From: JBBDJG01 sp040880005
Lineage (GTDB): Bacteria > Actinomycetota > Thermoleophilia > Solirubrobacterales > JBBDJG01
Assembly (NCBI GenBank): GCA_040880005.1
Contig: JBBDJG010000010.1
Span: forward strand, 88,312-152,311
DNA length: 64,000 bases
Direction: 5' to 3'
The notes beneath the pieces are model-generated. The model was not told the DNA's origin. It saw nothing but the letters and a program-made list of their open reading frames with translations, and did not search any database. This document shows, one piece after another, positions 17,703-30,172 of this stretch. Position 1 is the first letter of the stretch; every line of letters starts with the position of its first letter. A program made the position numbers and the translations under genes.

Positions 17703-19343
17703 CTAGCGGGCGGGGCCATCGGCAGCCCTATCGAGGGGCCGACAACGCGGCTCGTCACCGGTCACGGCCCGGCGAGCGCCGGCGGCCGTGAAGCCGGACT
17801 CGACCCGCAGTGGCCCGGCCCGGTCGGCGCGCACCTCGACCCAATCGCCCTGACGGCCCACGCAGCCGCTCCCCTTCGCGATCTCCCAGTAGGGGGAGTG
17901 CCAGGCCCTGACCGTGAACCTGCCCGGTCGTGCAACGACCAGCGTGAAGGACTGCGGCTCCAGCTCGACCAGCCGCGCGCGGCCACCGTCGTCGCTGGTC
18001 ACGAGCGGCTGCGCGCCGGCGACCTCGTACACCGTCCAGTGCTCGAGCTTCGCACGCGGCGCCAGATAGGGCGCCTGTCGCCGGATCAGGTCGTCCTCGA
18101 TCTGAGCCGAGTAGTCGAGCTGAGAATCCGAGGCGGCAACGTAGCGCACCCCCTTCTCGCGCAGCCATGACAGGTAGCGCGCGTCGGTCAACCGGCCCTC
18201 GTAGAACAGCTCGTTGCGCTCGGTGTCGAGCTGTCGCAGCCAGCCGCGCGCGAGCTGGAAGCGCGGCGTGACGTAGGCGGACTCCCAGTGGTTGAAGGTG
18301 AACGGAATCTCGGTTCGCGACAGGGTCCCGCCGTGCGACGCCAGCCAGTCGTTGAGCGGCGCGTAGTAGGAGCGCTTGGTCGAAGGATCTCCGAGGCTCT
18401 GGATCGTGTCCGGCAGGGGCGTGATCACCTGCCAGGCGAGTCCGACGATCAGCGCGAGCGCGACCAGGGCCTTGGGCGCACGCGGCCGCTTGGTGACGAC
18501 GATCGCCGCGAGCGCCGGGCCGCCGAACAGCGATCCCATGCGCGTCACGTTGCCGCCGATCTGGGTCGGTACCACGTACAGCAGCGTGCCGATCGCAAGG
18601 TAGGCGATCACGACCGCGCGGAACTGGCGCTCGCCGGGAATTCCGCGCACCGCGATCAACGCGGTCATGCACAGCAGCGGCAGCGGCCACCAAGCAGAGA
18701 ACCAGTACGGGAAACGGCCCCCTTCCGGAAAGGCGAGCCCCAGCACGGCAATCGGCAGCAGCGAGCATGCCACGACCGCCGCGGCGGCGACGGCGCGCGA
18801 GCGATCGCCGCCGGCCCATCCCGCCGTTACGACGATCGCCAGGAACAACGCGGCCACCGGGCTGGAGAGAGCGCACGCGAGCGCCGCCAATGCGGCCAGC
18901 CACCAGCGATGGCGCTGCATCGCGCGCAGCGCGCCGAGCGCGAACGCAACGCCGAGCGCGAACGCCAGCCAGCCGTTGGCCAGCATCGCGACCGACCCAA
19001 GCGCGGCAAACCAGTAGCTGCCAAACCGTGCCCCCTCCCCCCAACGCTCATGCACCAGTCGATCGAACAGATAGGCGCTGGCGATCGCCGACAGCGCCCC
19101 CACCCATATGGGAGTGAACAGCGCCGACAACGGCGGAAAGAGAATGCTGTACGTCAGCATGAAATGGCCCGCGTACCAAGTCCCGTTCCAGATCGCGAAG
19201 CCGTGTTGCTCGAAGTACTCCGCCCGGAACGTGTGCGCCGCCAGGTCCCGCACCGGCGGGTTCCACAGCGCGAAGGCGGTCGTCGCGACGGCGCTGATCA
19301 GAAGCGCTGTGGCTCCGGGAAGCCGGTCCTCGAGCCGCCTCAT
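17703..19343 (-). CDS. Polytopic membrane protein, GT-C-like, unknown function
   Basis: 546 residues. About ten hydrophobic segments in the first 350 residues are followed by a soluble domain of about 190 residues. An early loop reads HTFRAEYFEQHGFAIWNGTW, containing acidic and aromatic residues where GT-C glycosyltransferases place catalytic residues. The soluble end contains VRYVAASDSQLDYSAQ and a beta-rich close. It may transfer a lipid-linked sugar, but the class is judged by layout only. ATG 19343 is used; it diverges from the PfkB kinase with 25 bases between starts. Confidence 0.7.
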   Translation of the reverse strand: MRRLEDRLPGATALLISAVATTAFALWNPPVRDLAAHTFRAEYFEQHGFAIWNGTWYAGHFMLTYSILFPPLSALFTPIWVGALSAIASAYLFDRLVHERWGEGARFGSYWFAALGSVAMLANGWLAFALGVAFALGALRAMQRHRWWLAALAALACALSSPVAALFLAIVVTAGWAGGDRSRAVAAAAVVACSLLPIAVLGLAFPEGGRFPYWFSAWWPLPLLCMTALIAVRGIPGERQFRAVVIAYLAIGTLLYVVPTQIGGNVTRMGSLFGGPALAAIVVTKRPRAPKALVALALIVGLAWQVITPLPDTIQSLGDPSTKRSYYAPLNDWLASHGGTLSRTEIPFTFNHWESAYVTPRFQLARGWLRQLDTERNELFYEGRLTDARYLSWLREKGVRYVAASDSQLDYSAQIEDDLIRRQAPYLAPRAKLEHWTVYEVAGAQPLVTSDDGGRARLVELEPQSFTLVVARPGRFTVRAWHSPYWEIAKGSGCVGRQGDWVEVRADRAGPLRVESGFTAAGARRAVTGDEPRCRPLDRAADGPAR

Positions 19344-19368
19344 CGCGGCCACGATATAGCTTTGTCGG

Positions 19369-20295
19369 ATGCGCACCCTCTGCCTGGGCGAAGCACTCGT
19401 CGATCTCGTTTGCGAACGCCCGGTTGCGAGCCTCGCCGACGCCGACCGTTTCGCCGCGCACTGCGGCGGCGCCGTCGCCAATGCGGCGGTCGCCGCTGCG
19501 CGGTGCGGCGCCGACGTCGCCCTCGCCGGCGGCGTGGGTGACGATCCCTGGGGTGCCTGGCTCGAGCGGCGCTTGCAGCGCGAGGGAGTGGACCTGCGCT
19601 GGTTCAACCGCGTCCCCGGCTCGCCGACGCCGCTCGCGTTCGTGACCGTCGACACCGACGGCGAACCCCACTTCACCGTCTATGGCCAGAGCATTCCGGC
19701 GACGATGCGCTCGACCGAGACGGTGCTGGAGGAGGCGGTCGAGGCCTGTGACGCTTTGTTCTTCGGCTCCAACACGCTGGTCGGTCCCGAGGAGCGCGCG
19801 ATCACGCTGCTCGCGCGCGAGCTGGCGCTGGGCGCCGGCAAGCCGGTGCTGTTCGACCCCAACCTGAGGTTGCATCGCTGGCCCGATCCCGAGCAGGCGA
19901 TCGGGCAGGTGCTTTCATCGTGCGAGGGTGCTGCGCTCTTGAAGGTCAATCACGACGAGGCCGCCGCGCTCACCGGCAAGCGCGATCCGGGCGCCGCAGC
20001 CGAGGCGCTTCGCGCGGCGGGAGCCGAGACGGTCGTCGTCACGCTCGGAGCAGACGGGGCGCTCGCGCGCGGCGAGGTCACAACCGCGGTCGGGGGCGTG
20101 CCGGTTCGTCCGGTCGATACGACCGGCGCAGGTGACGTCGTGGCCGGCATCCTGATCGCCGCGCTCGAAGCCTCGGATTACGCGCCCGTTGCAATCGAAT
20201 CCGCGCTTGCGTTCGCGGTCGAGGCGGCGTCGCGTTCCACCGAGGGTTGGGGTGCGATCGATGCGCTGCCCGACCGCATGCCGGTGTTCGCGTGA
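19369..20295 (+). CDS. PfkB-family carbohydrate kinase
   Basis: 308 residues. The N-terminus MRTLCLGEALVDLVCERP and the GGAVANAAVAAARCGADVALAG segment are PfkB motif 1. Motif 2 with the anion hole and catalytic Asp is at about 245-260: VDTTGAGDVVAGILIAAL. The kinase phosphorylates a sugar such as fructose; the exact sugar is unknown. The gene overlaps the start of endonuclease III by four bases (GTGA), so the two are likely translated together. Confidence 0.88.
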   Translation: MRTLCLGEALVDLVCERPVASLADADRFAAHCGGAVANAAVAAARCGADVALAGGVGDDPWGAWLERRLQREGVDLRWFNRVPGSPTPLAFVTVDTDGEPHFTVYGQSIPATMRSTETVLEEAVEACDALFFGSNTLVGPEERAITLLARELALGAGKPVLFDPNLRLHRWPDPEQAIGQVLSSCEGAALLKVNHDEAAALTGKRDPGAAAEALRAAGAETVVVTLGADGALARGEVTTAVGGVPVRPVDTTGAGDVVAGILIAALEASDYAPVAIESALAFAVEAASRSTEGWGAIDALPDRMPVFA

Positions 20296-21032
20296 GCCCG
20301 CCGGCCAAGCGCAAGTCCCGCTCGCCGTGGAAGCGGCCGCCGCGCAAGCGGCTCGAGCGAATACGCGAAGTGCTGCGCGACTTCTATGGGAGGCCTCGCA
20401 ACGCGCCGCACCACGCGCCGCTCGACGAGCTGGTGCTCACGGTGCTCTCGCAGAACACGAACGACCGAAACCGCGACATCGCCTACAACCGTTTGCGCAA
20501 GCGCTTCCCGACTTGGGAGGAGGTCGCGCACGCCCCACTCGATCAGATCGAGGAGGCGATCAAGCCGGGCGGGATCTCCAAGGTCAAGTCGAAGCGCATC
20601 AAGGACATGCTGGGGACCATCGAGCGCGACACGGGAAGCCTCGACCTCGAATGGCTCGCGAGCCCGCCGCGCGAGCGCGCGATCGAGTTCCTCGAGTCGT
20701 TGCCAGGGGTCGGCCGCAAGACCGCGGCCTGCGTGCTGCTGTTTTCCTTCGACCGCGCCGAGATGCCGGTTGACACTCACGTCTACAGGGTCAGCGAGCG
20801 ACTCGGCCTGATCCGGCCCAAAGCCCCCTTCGAGGAAGCCCACGACGAGTGGCAGGCGACGCTGGCCACGCTCGGCGACCACGACGAGCCCAATCCCGCC
20901 GACGCCTACGAGCTGCACCTCAACCTGCTGCGCCATGGACGGCGCATCTGCTCGGCCCAGCGGCCGGACTGTGCCCACTGCCCGCTGCGGCGGCTATGCC
21001 CGCACGGGAAGGCTCTACTCGCGCGCTCTTGA
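20292..21032 (+). CDS. nth: Endonuclease III (DNA glycosylase/AP lyase)
   Basis: 246 residues. The helix-hairpin-helix LPGVGRKTAACVLLF carries the catalytic Lys and is followed by the catalytic Asp in VDTHVYRV. The C-terminus has the 4Fe-4S loop CSAQRPDCAHCPLRRLC with C-x6-C-x2-C-x5-C spacing. It removes oxidised pyrimidines from DNA in base-excision repair. The start GTG overlaps the PfkB stop; the first 20 residues are a basic extension (PAKRKSRSPWKRPPRKR). Confidence 0.92.
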   Translation: MSPPAKRKSRSPWKRPPRKRLERIREVLRDFYGRPRNAPHHAPLDELVLTVLSQNTNDRNRDIAYNRLRKRFPTWEEVAHAPLDQIEEAIKPGGISKVKSKRIKDMLGTIERDTGSLDLEWLASPPRERAIEFLESLPGVGRKTAACVLLFSFDRAEMPVDTHVYRVSERLGLIRPKAPFEEAHDEWQATLATLGDHDEPNPADAYELHLNLLRHGRRICSAQRPDCAHCPLRRLCPHGKALLARS

Positions 21033-21057
21033 TCGAGCCATCAATATCTGCCATAAT
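21029..21057 (+). promoter_or_regulatory. Candidate promoter of the dnaK operon
   Basis: TTGATC (21029-21034) and CATAAT (21052-21057) are spaced 17 bases, resembling a housekeeping sigma promoter 110 bases upstream of dnaK. An imperfect inverted repeat, GCCTAGGAAA (21081-21090) and TTTTCCAGGC (21096-21105), lies downstream and could bind a repressor. No HAIR or CIRCE sequence is seen. Confidence 0.5.
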
Positions 21058-21168
21058 GACACGTAGATTTTATGCCTCCAGCCTAGGAAAGTAACTTTTC
21101 CAGGCCTTTTCAACTTTTTTCCAACGTTAGACGGGCCACCAGAGCGGCCCGGAAGGGACCGCACAGAC

Positions 21169-23088
<1,920 letters not shown>

Positions 23089-23097
23089 GAGAAAAGG

Positions 23098-23123
23098 CCG
23101 ATCGCCTGCGAGCAGGCGATCGG
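23098..23123. repeat. Perfect palindrome between dnaK and grpE
   Basis: CCGATCGCCTGC and GCAGGCGATCGG, 12-base arms with loop GA, lying between the dnaK stop and the grpE start. A second palindrome of the same family lies at the grpE 3' end with compensatory changes in both arms. It could form a stable hairpin in the mRNA that tunes grpE level. Confidence 0.85.
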
Positions 23124-23141
23124 GTCAAAGACGGGACGAGA

Positions 23142-23779
23142 ATGGCTGACAAGAGCCCCGAGCCGGCCGAGCAGGAGGAACAGCGCGTAGAGCACGATCT
23201 CGACGCGCTGCTTGCCGAGACCGCACGCGAGCGAGACGAATACCTGGAGCTGGCGAAGCGGACCAAGGCTGACTTCGAGAACTACCGCAAGCGTGTTGCG
23301 GGCGAGGCAAAGCAGGCCGAGGCGCGCGGGCGCTTGGCGCTGGCGCGCGAGATCCTGACCGTCGCCGACAACCTCGAGCGCGCGCTCGAGAATATGACGC
23401 CCCATACCCAACCGGAAAGGGCGGTGGGCGCCAGCTGGTCGTCCGCGTCCAGGGGCATGACGTAGCNNNNNNNNNNCAGGGGTAGGGGGCGGTGCGCGAC
23501 AGGATGGGCGAACTCGCGTCCGGCGTGCGGTTGGTGCGCGACGAGTTGCAGAACGCGCTCGGCCGTGCCGGTGTCGAGAGCTACGAGCCGCTAGGCGAGC
23601 CCTTCGATCCCGAATGGCACGAGGCGGTGTTGACACAGCCGGTGCCCGGCCATGACGACGGCAAGATCGTGGACGTGCTGGCGAAGGGGTACAGACTCGA
23701 CGGCCAGGTGCTGCGACCGGCGCAGGTCGCGGTGGGGAAGAACCAAACCGATCGTCCGCAAGCGGACGATCGGGTCTGA
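23142..23779 (+). CDS. grpE: Nucleotide exchange factor GrpE (interrupted by an assembly gap)
   Basis: The N-terminal part (23142 to about 23397) has the coiled-coil (ETARERDEYLELAKRTKADF, then YRKRVAGEAKQAEARG) up to TVADNLERALEN. The C-terminal part (from about 23504) has GVRLVRDELQNALGRAGVES, then FDPEWHEAVLTQPVP and the closing beta domain. The parts are in different frames and separated by 10 N with non-GrpE sequence on both sides, so the middle is missing or misassembled. The last residues (TDRPQADDRV) are encoded by the palindrome at 23748-23773. GrpE releases ADP from DnaK. Confidence 0.88.
23398..23491. other. Assembly gap and unreliable flanks inside grpE
   Basis: N at 23467-23476. 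The roughly 70 bases before and 15 bases after it do not encode GrpE in any joined frame (stops TAG at 23463 and just after the gap). Flanks like this are typical of poor contig ends. Confidence 0.7.
23748..23773. repeat. Perfect palindrome at the grpE 3' end
   Basis: CCGATCGTCCGC and GCGGACGATCGG, 12-base arms with loop AA, followed by GTC as in the dnaK-grpE copy. It is coding for the last GrpE residues and ends six bases before the grpE stop codon is complete, just upstream of dnaJ. Confidence 0.85.
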
Positions 23780-23788
23780 GCCAGGACG

Positions 23789-24898
23789 ATGCCCGAAGAC
23801 TTCTACAAAAAGCTCGGCGTCGGCAAGAAAGCGTCGCAGGACGAGATCAAGAAGGCCTACCGCAAGCTCGCGGGCAAGTACCACCCGGACCGCAACGCCG
23901 GCGACGAAAAATCAAAGGCCGAGGCCGAGGAGCGTTTCAAAGAGATCCAGGAGGCGTACTCGGTGCTCTCCGACGAAGAGAAGCGCAAGCAATACGACAG
24001 CGGTGGGATGTTCGCCGGCGGTCCGGGCGGCGGAGTCCGCTTCGACCCGAGCATGTTCCGCGAGGGCGCAAGCGGCTTCGGTGACATCCTCTCCGACCTG
24101 TTCGGGCGCGCCTCCGGCGGTGGCGGCCCCGCTCGTCAGCGCGGCCGCGACCTCGAGACCGAGGTTCGCCTCTCGTTCGGGCAGGCGATCGAGGGCACGC
24201 AGGTGTCGGTCGCCGTGCCGATCGAGGACCAGTGCCCGACCTGTCACGGCAGCGGCGCGAAGCCCGGCACCGCTCCCAAGCGATGCCCGCAGTGCGAGGG
24301 GCGCGGCGTCGTGATCGAGGGACAGGGGATGTTCTCGATCAGCCAGCCCTGTTCGCGCTGCGGCGGGCGCGGCCAGATCGTCGAGGACCCGTGCCCGACC
24401 TGCCACGGCAGCGGAATGACCCAGCAGACCAAGCGCTACCGGGCCAAGATTCCCGCGGGTGTGCGCGACGGAAGTCGAATCCGGCTAGCCGGCAAGGGCG
24501 AACCCGGCGTCAACGGCGGCCCGGCCGGCGATCTCTACGTGATCACGCGCGTGGCACCTTCCCCGATCTTCAAGCGCAAGGGCGACAACCTCGAGGTGGA
24601 GCTGCCGATCTCGATCGTGGAGGCGATCAAGGGAGCGACGATCGAGGTTCCGACGCTCAACGGAACGAAGAAGATTCGTATCCCCGAAGCAACGCAGGAT
24701 GGTTCCCTGCAACGGCTGCGAGGCGAGGGCCCGCCGAAGCTGTCCGGCAAGGGCAAGGGCGACCTGCACTATCGCGCGCGCATCCAGGTTCCAAAGTCAC
24801 TCGACAAGCAACAGAAGGAGGCGCTCGAGAAGTTCGCCGAGGTCATGAACGGTGACCCGCGCGCGGACCTTCTGAAGCGAGCGCGCACGGAGGTCTAG
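23789..24898 (+). CDS. dnaJ: Chaperone DnaJ
   Basis: 369 residues. The J domain (1-70) carries YHPDRN (HPD, about 32-34), which stimulates DnaK ATPase. A Gly/Phe-rich linker with SGFGDILSDLFG is followed by a zinc domain with four repeats: CPTCHGSG, CPQCEGRG, CSRCGGRG, CPTCHGSG (about 149-210). The C-terminal domain includes GSRIRLAGKGEPG and GDLYVITRVAP. A complete type I DnaJ, nine bases after grpE. Confidence 0.97.
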   Translation: MPEDFYKKLGVGKKASQDEIKKAYRKLAGKYHPDRNAGDEKSKAEAEERFKEIQEAYSVLSDEEKRKQYDSGGMFAGGPGGGVRFDPSMFREGASGFGDILSDLFGRASGGGGPARQRGRDLETEVRLSFGQAIEGTQVSVAVPIEDQCPTCHGSGAKPGTAPKRCPQCEGRGVVIEGQGMFSISQPCSRCGGRGQIVEDPCPTCHGSGMTQQTKRYRAKIPAGVRDGSRIRLAGKGEPGVNGGPAGDLYVITRVAPSPIFKRKGDNLEVELPISIVEAIKGATIEVPTLNGTKKIRIPEATQDGSLQRLRGEGPPKLSGKGKGDLHYRARIQVPKSLDKQQKEALEKFAEVMNGDPRADLLKRARTEV

Positions 24899-24902
24899 GC
24901 AA

Positions 24903-25412
24903 GTGACGAAACGCAACGACAAACACGACGCCGATTCGCGGCCCGAGCCGGCTCAGGGCGTCTTCATGATCTCGGTGGCGGCTGATCTGGCCGGCATGCA
25001 CCCACAGACGCTGCGGGTATACGAGGCACGCGGGCTGATCAAGCCGAACCGCTCACCGAAGGGGACACGGCTCTACTCGCAGCACGACGTCGAGAGCCTG
25101 CGTCGCATCCAGGAGTTGACGACCCAGCTCGGCATGAACCTGGCGGGCGTCGAGCGAGTGCTGGTGCTCGAGCGTACGATGGACGCGATGCGCGCCCAGC
25201 TACGAGAGCTTCAGGAGCGGGCGGACCTCATGGAACAGGACGTACTGGACCGCATCGAGCAGGTGCACCGCTCCTACAAGCGCGAGCTTGTTCCATGGGA
25301 ACCGCCGGGGCAGATGTTGAAGGCGAGCGACGCGCGCAGCGTAAGGATCCCAATCAGGAAATCCGGTTTTTCCTTAGACGGAAAAACCGGGAACTCCGGA
25401 GGCGCGAACTAG
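24903..25412 (+). CDS. hspR: Heat-shock repressor HspR (MerR family)
   Basis: 169 residues. The MerR helix-turn-helix is FMISVAADLAGMHPQTLRVY, then EARGLIKPNRSPKGTRLYS, followed by a coiled-coil dimerisation helix. In actinobacteria HspR, assisted by DnaK, represses the dnaK operon and clpB, so this gene probably regulates its own operon. The start is GTG, four bases after dnaJ. The last residues (SGFSLDGKTGNSGGAN) are encoded by the first copy of a 33-base hairpin repeat and look like an added tail. No HAIR operator is visible in the window. Confidence 0.92.
   Translation: MTKRNDKHDADSRPEPAQGVFMISVAADLAGMHPQTLRVYEARGLIKPNRSPKGTRLYSQHDVESLRRIQELTTQLGMNLAGVERVLVLERTMDAMRAQLRELQERADLMEQDVLDRIEQVHRSYKRELVPWEPPGQMLKASDARSVRIPIRKSGFSLDGKTGNSGGAN
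25362..25394. repeat. 33-base hairpin repeat, copy 1 (inside the hspR end)
   Basis: CCGGTTTTTCC and GGAAAAACCGG (11-base arms) around TTAGAC, followed by GGAAC. Identical over 33 bases to copy 2. It encodes part of the HspR tail. Confidence 0.9.
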
Positions 25413-25490
25413 TGCAGCCTGACAAATTTACGAATATCTTCCGGTTTTTCCTTAGACGGAAAAACCGGGAACGCTCGAGGGATGGCTTGA

Positions 25491-25504
<14 letters not shown>
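25412..25504 (+). CDS. 30-residue leader ORF starting with a duplicate of the ClpB N-terminus
   Basis: GTG at 25412 overlaps the hspR stop by one base (TAGTG). The ORF begins MQPDKFT, identical to the first seven residues of ClpB, then reads through hairpin copy 2 and stops at 25504 inside the clpB start region. Five of the seven codons differ from clpB at the third base and all differences are synonymous. It may be the original clpB start displaced by a duplication, or a leader peptide coupled to clpB. Translation is not proven. Confidence 0.45.
25440..25472. repeat. 33-base hairpin repeat, copy 2 (before clpB)
   Basis: Same 33 bases as copy 1, 78 bases downstream, 18 bases before the clpB GTG. 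With 11-base arms and a 6-base loop it would form a strong mRNA hairpin close to the ribosome site. Confidence 0.9.
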
Positions 25505-28115
<2,611 letters not shown>

Positions 28116-28119
28116 CGCC

Positions 28120-28590
28120 TTGCGTCGCCAGGGCAACGTCACGGTCAGCTCGCGAGTCGCCGCCCCGCGCGAGCGCGTCTGGGCGCGCGTCGTCACGCCC
28201 GAGGGCGTCAACCACGAGCTGATGCCGATCATGCGCATGACCGTTCCGCGTGGGCTCGGCTCATTCGACCTCGAGCGGCTGCCGGTCGGTGAGCCGATCG
28301 GACGCAGCTGGATCCTCCTGGGCGGGCTGATCCCGGTTGACTACGACGACCTGAAGCTGGATCGCGTCGATCCCGGGTTCGGCTTCCTCGAGCGCTCGAC
28401 GATGCTCACGATGCGACTCTGGGAGCACGAGCGCACGCTCTCCGACCAAGGCGACGGCTGCGTCGTCACCGACCGCCTGCGTTTCAAGCCACGCCTGCCG
28501 CTGCCGATCGGCCTGGTCGAGCGGATCGTGCGCGCGATCTTCCGCCACCGCCACCGGCGCCTGCTGCGCTGGTTCGACTCGGATTCGTAG
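28120..28590 (+). CDS. SRPBCC-family protein
   Basis: About 156 residues. VTVSSRVAAPRERVWARVVTP is the opening of the SRPBCC (START-like) fold, which holds hydrophobic ligands. It continues PVGEPIGRSWILLGGLIPVD and ends with a helix rich in Arg/His (RAIFRHRHRRLLRWFD), as in family members predicted to modify membrane or ligand transport. The role is unknown. Only TTG starts are available: 28120 just after the clpB stop, or 28105 overlapping it. Confidence 0.7.
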   Translation: MRRQGNVTVSSRVAAPRERVWARVVTPEGVNHELMPIMRMTVPRGLGSFDLERLPVGEPIGRSWILLGGLIPVDYDDLKLDRVDPGFGFLERSTMLTMRLWEHERTLSDQGDGCVVTDRLRFKPRLPLPIGLVERIVRAIFRHRHRRLLRWFDSDS

Positions 28591-28618
28591 CTGAGATTTC
28601 CCATTGCGAAGGTGATCC

Positions 28619-28648
28619 ATTACATCTACTGATGTAATGTGATGTAAT
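28619..28648. promoter_or_regulatory. Probable autoregulatory operator of the VapBC module
   Basis: ATTACATC (28619-28626), TACT, GATGTAAT (28631-28638), GT, GATGTAAT (28641-28648): one inverted repeat plus an extra half-site. It ends one base before the antitoxin GTG. Ribbon-helix-helix antitoxins usually bind such sites with the toxin to repress their own promoter. Confidence 0.75.
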
Positions 28649-28649
28649 C

Positions 28650-28916
28650 GTGGTCGTGAGCCATCGCACCCAGATCACCCTCACCGACGAGCAGTACGAG
28701 CTTCTGAGAAGGGAGGCCAAGCGCTCCGGGCTCTCGATGTCGGAGCTGGTCCGCCAGGCGCTCGATTTGACTCTCACAGACCGTGCTGACACGCAATTCG
28801 AGGCAGCGCTGCGCGAGAGCTTCGGCCTCTGGAAGGACCGTGACTTCGACGGCAAGGAGTACGTGGAGCAGATCAGGGGTCCCGGCCTGGGCCACCGGCT
28901 CGCCAGATGGCGGTAG
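28650..28916 (+). CDS. Ribbon-helix-helix antitoxin (VapB-like)
   Basis: 88 residues. HRTQITLTDEQYELLRREAK, then SGLSMSELVRQALDLTL is a CopG/Arc ribbon-helix-helix DNA-binding domain; the C-terminal half (FGLWKDRDFDGKEYVEQIRG) is the type of segment that wraps the toxin. It neutralises the PIN toxin encoded next and likely represses the operon through the adjoining operator. GTG 28650 or GTG 28656 may be used. The stop overlaps the toxin start by ten bases. Confidence 0.85.
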   Translation: MVVSHRTQITLTDEQYELLRREAKRSGLSMSELVRQALDLTLTDRADTQFEAALRESFGLWKDRDFDGKEYVEQIRGPGLGHRLARWR

Positions 28917-29287
28917 TCGTTGACACGTCGATCCTGATCGATCACCTGCGAGGCGTGGACGCCGCGCGCAAGCTGCTCAGCGATGCCGGCCGAGCACGGC
29001 GCGGCGTGGCCGCTTCGGTGCTGACGAAAACCGAGCTGATCGTTGGAGCGCACAGGGATGACGAGCGCAGGATTCAACAGCTATTCGCCCAGGTCTACTG
29101 GGTCCCGGTTGTCGAGACGCTTGCGGACCAAGCGGGGAGTCTTGTCGCAAGGTTCAAGAAGAGCCACCGCGGCATCGAACTGGTCGATTACGTGATTGCG
29201 GCAACAGCGATCGCGCTGGATGCTCCGCTGCTGACGCGAAATGTCAAGCACTTCCCCATGTTCGAGGGCCTACAGTCCCCCTACTGA
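28907..29287 (+). CDS. PIN-domain ribonuclease toxin (VapC-like)
   Basis: 126 residues. Acidic metal-binding residues are in place: D6 in VVDTSILID, E43 in LTKTELIVG, D94 in GIELVDYVIAATAIA, and the LLTRNVKHF segment with N112. PIN toxins cleave tRNA or rRNA when the antitoxin is degraded; the target here is unknown. The start ATG lies inside the antitoxin gene, the usual arrangement for a balanced pair. Confidence 0.9.
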   Translation: MAVVVDTSILIDHLRGVDAARKLLSDAGRARRGVAASVLTKTELIVGAHRDDERRIQQLFAQVYWVPVVETLADQAGSLVARFKKSHRGIELVDYVIAATAIALDAPLLTRNVKHFPMFEGLQSPY

Positions 29288-29369
29288 GCCGAGGGCGTAC
29301 GCTGACGCGGGCAGGCGGCGTCTGATTGGATTCTGCCGCGCGGCAACAGCCCACGACCCGGGAGGAGAC

Positions 29370-29651
29370 ATGCCCACCTACATCATGCTTTCCACGCTCA
29401 CGCCCGAGGGCGTGCAGACCGTCAAGAACAACCCACAACGAATCAAGGAGGTCAACAAGGAGCTGGAGCAGCTCGGCGCCAAAGTCACCGCGCAGTGGGC
29501 CGTGCTCGGCCGCTTCGACTTCATCAACGTGGTCGAGGCTCCCGACGAGAAGACGATGGCCAAGGTTTCGCTCGAGCTGGGCTCACGCGGCACCGCCCAC
29601 TTCGAGTCGCTCGCCGCGGTTCCGATCGACGAGTTCATAGCTTCGCTGTAG
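29370..29651 (+). CDS. GYD-domain protein
   Basis: 93 residues. MPTYIMLSTLTPEGVQTVKN, then QWAVLGRFDFINVVEAPDEK is the GYD domain, a small ferredoxin-like fold of unknown activity with the motif seen as GRFD. GGAGGAG lies just before the ATG. The next gene starts with GTG immediately after the stop, so the two are probably co-translated. It precedes the purine operon but no mechanistic link is known. Confidence 0.85.
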   Translation: MPTYIMLSTLTPEGVQTVKNNPQRIKEVNKELEQLGAKVTAQWAVLGRFDFINVVEAPDEKTMAKVSLELGSRGTAHFESLAAVPIDEFIASL

Positions 29652-30149
29652 GTGGCAACCTGTTACCGCCATCCGGGACGGGAGACAGGAGTCTCCTGCT
29701 CCAACTGCGGCAGGCCGATCTGCACCGACTGCATGGTGAACGCGCCGGTCGGGATCAAGTGCCCCGAGTGCGCCAAGACCCCGCGTTCCGCGCGCGCGAG
29801 CATGAAGCCAGACCGTGCGGCGCGCGCCGTCGCCGTGGCGTTCTTCGGAGGGTTCGCGATCGGCTGGGGAATCCTGCTGCTGCAGGGCTTCGGCCTGTTC
29901 TTCGCGCTGATTCTCGGCTACCTGATCGGGATCGGCATGGGCGAGTTGGTGCTGTGGGGCAGCGGCCGCTACCGGTCCAAGACGACGTCCTGGGTCGCGG
30001 TCGGGGGCTGTGTCTGGTCATACCTGGTGCCCTACCTGTTGGCGCTCGGAGTGGACCTCGGCGCGGTCGCCAATAGCCTCAGCCGTGCGCCGTTCGTCGT
30101 GCTGGGCGCGATCATCGCCTGCTACGTCGCCTACCGACGCGTGGAGTAG
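29652..30149 (+). CDS. B-box-type zinc-finger membrane protein
   Basis: 165 residues. The N-terminus has paired metal ligands (CYRHPGRETGVSCSNCGRP, then CTDCMVNAPVGIKCPECAK), a B-box-like zinc finger as found at the start of many actinobacterial membrane proteins, including rhomboids. Three to four hydrophobic helices follow (about 58-160). No catalytic Ser-His pair is seen, so it is not a rhomboid. Function unknown. The start is GTG next to the GYD stop. Confidence 0.75.
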   Translation: MATCYRHPGRETGVSCSNCGRPICTDCMVNAPVGIKCPECAKTPRSARASMKPDRAARAVAVAFFGGFAIGWGILLLQGFGLFFALILGYLIGIGMGELVLWGSGRYRSKTTSWVAVGGCVWSYLVPYLLALGVDLGAVANSLSRAPFVVLGAIIACYVAYRRVE

Positions 30150-30172
30150 CCGACTGTGATCGAATTGATCGC

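Noticed and set aside
21081..21105. Inverted repeat upstream of dnaK as a rho-independent terminator of nth
   Set aside because: Arms are imperfect and AT-rich, and a promoter-like pair lies upstream; better kept as a possible operator.
28619..28648. Three spaced repeats as a CRISPR fragment
   Set aside because: Units of 8 bases with 2-4 base spacing are operator half-sites, not CRISPR repeats; no CRISPR array or cas gene is visible in the window.
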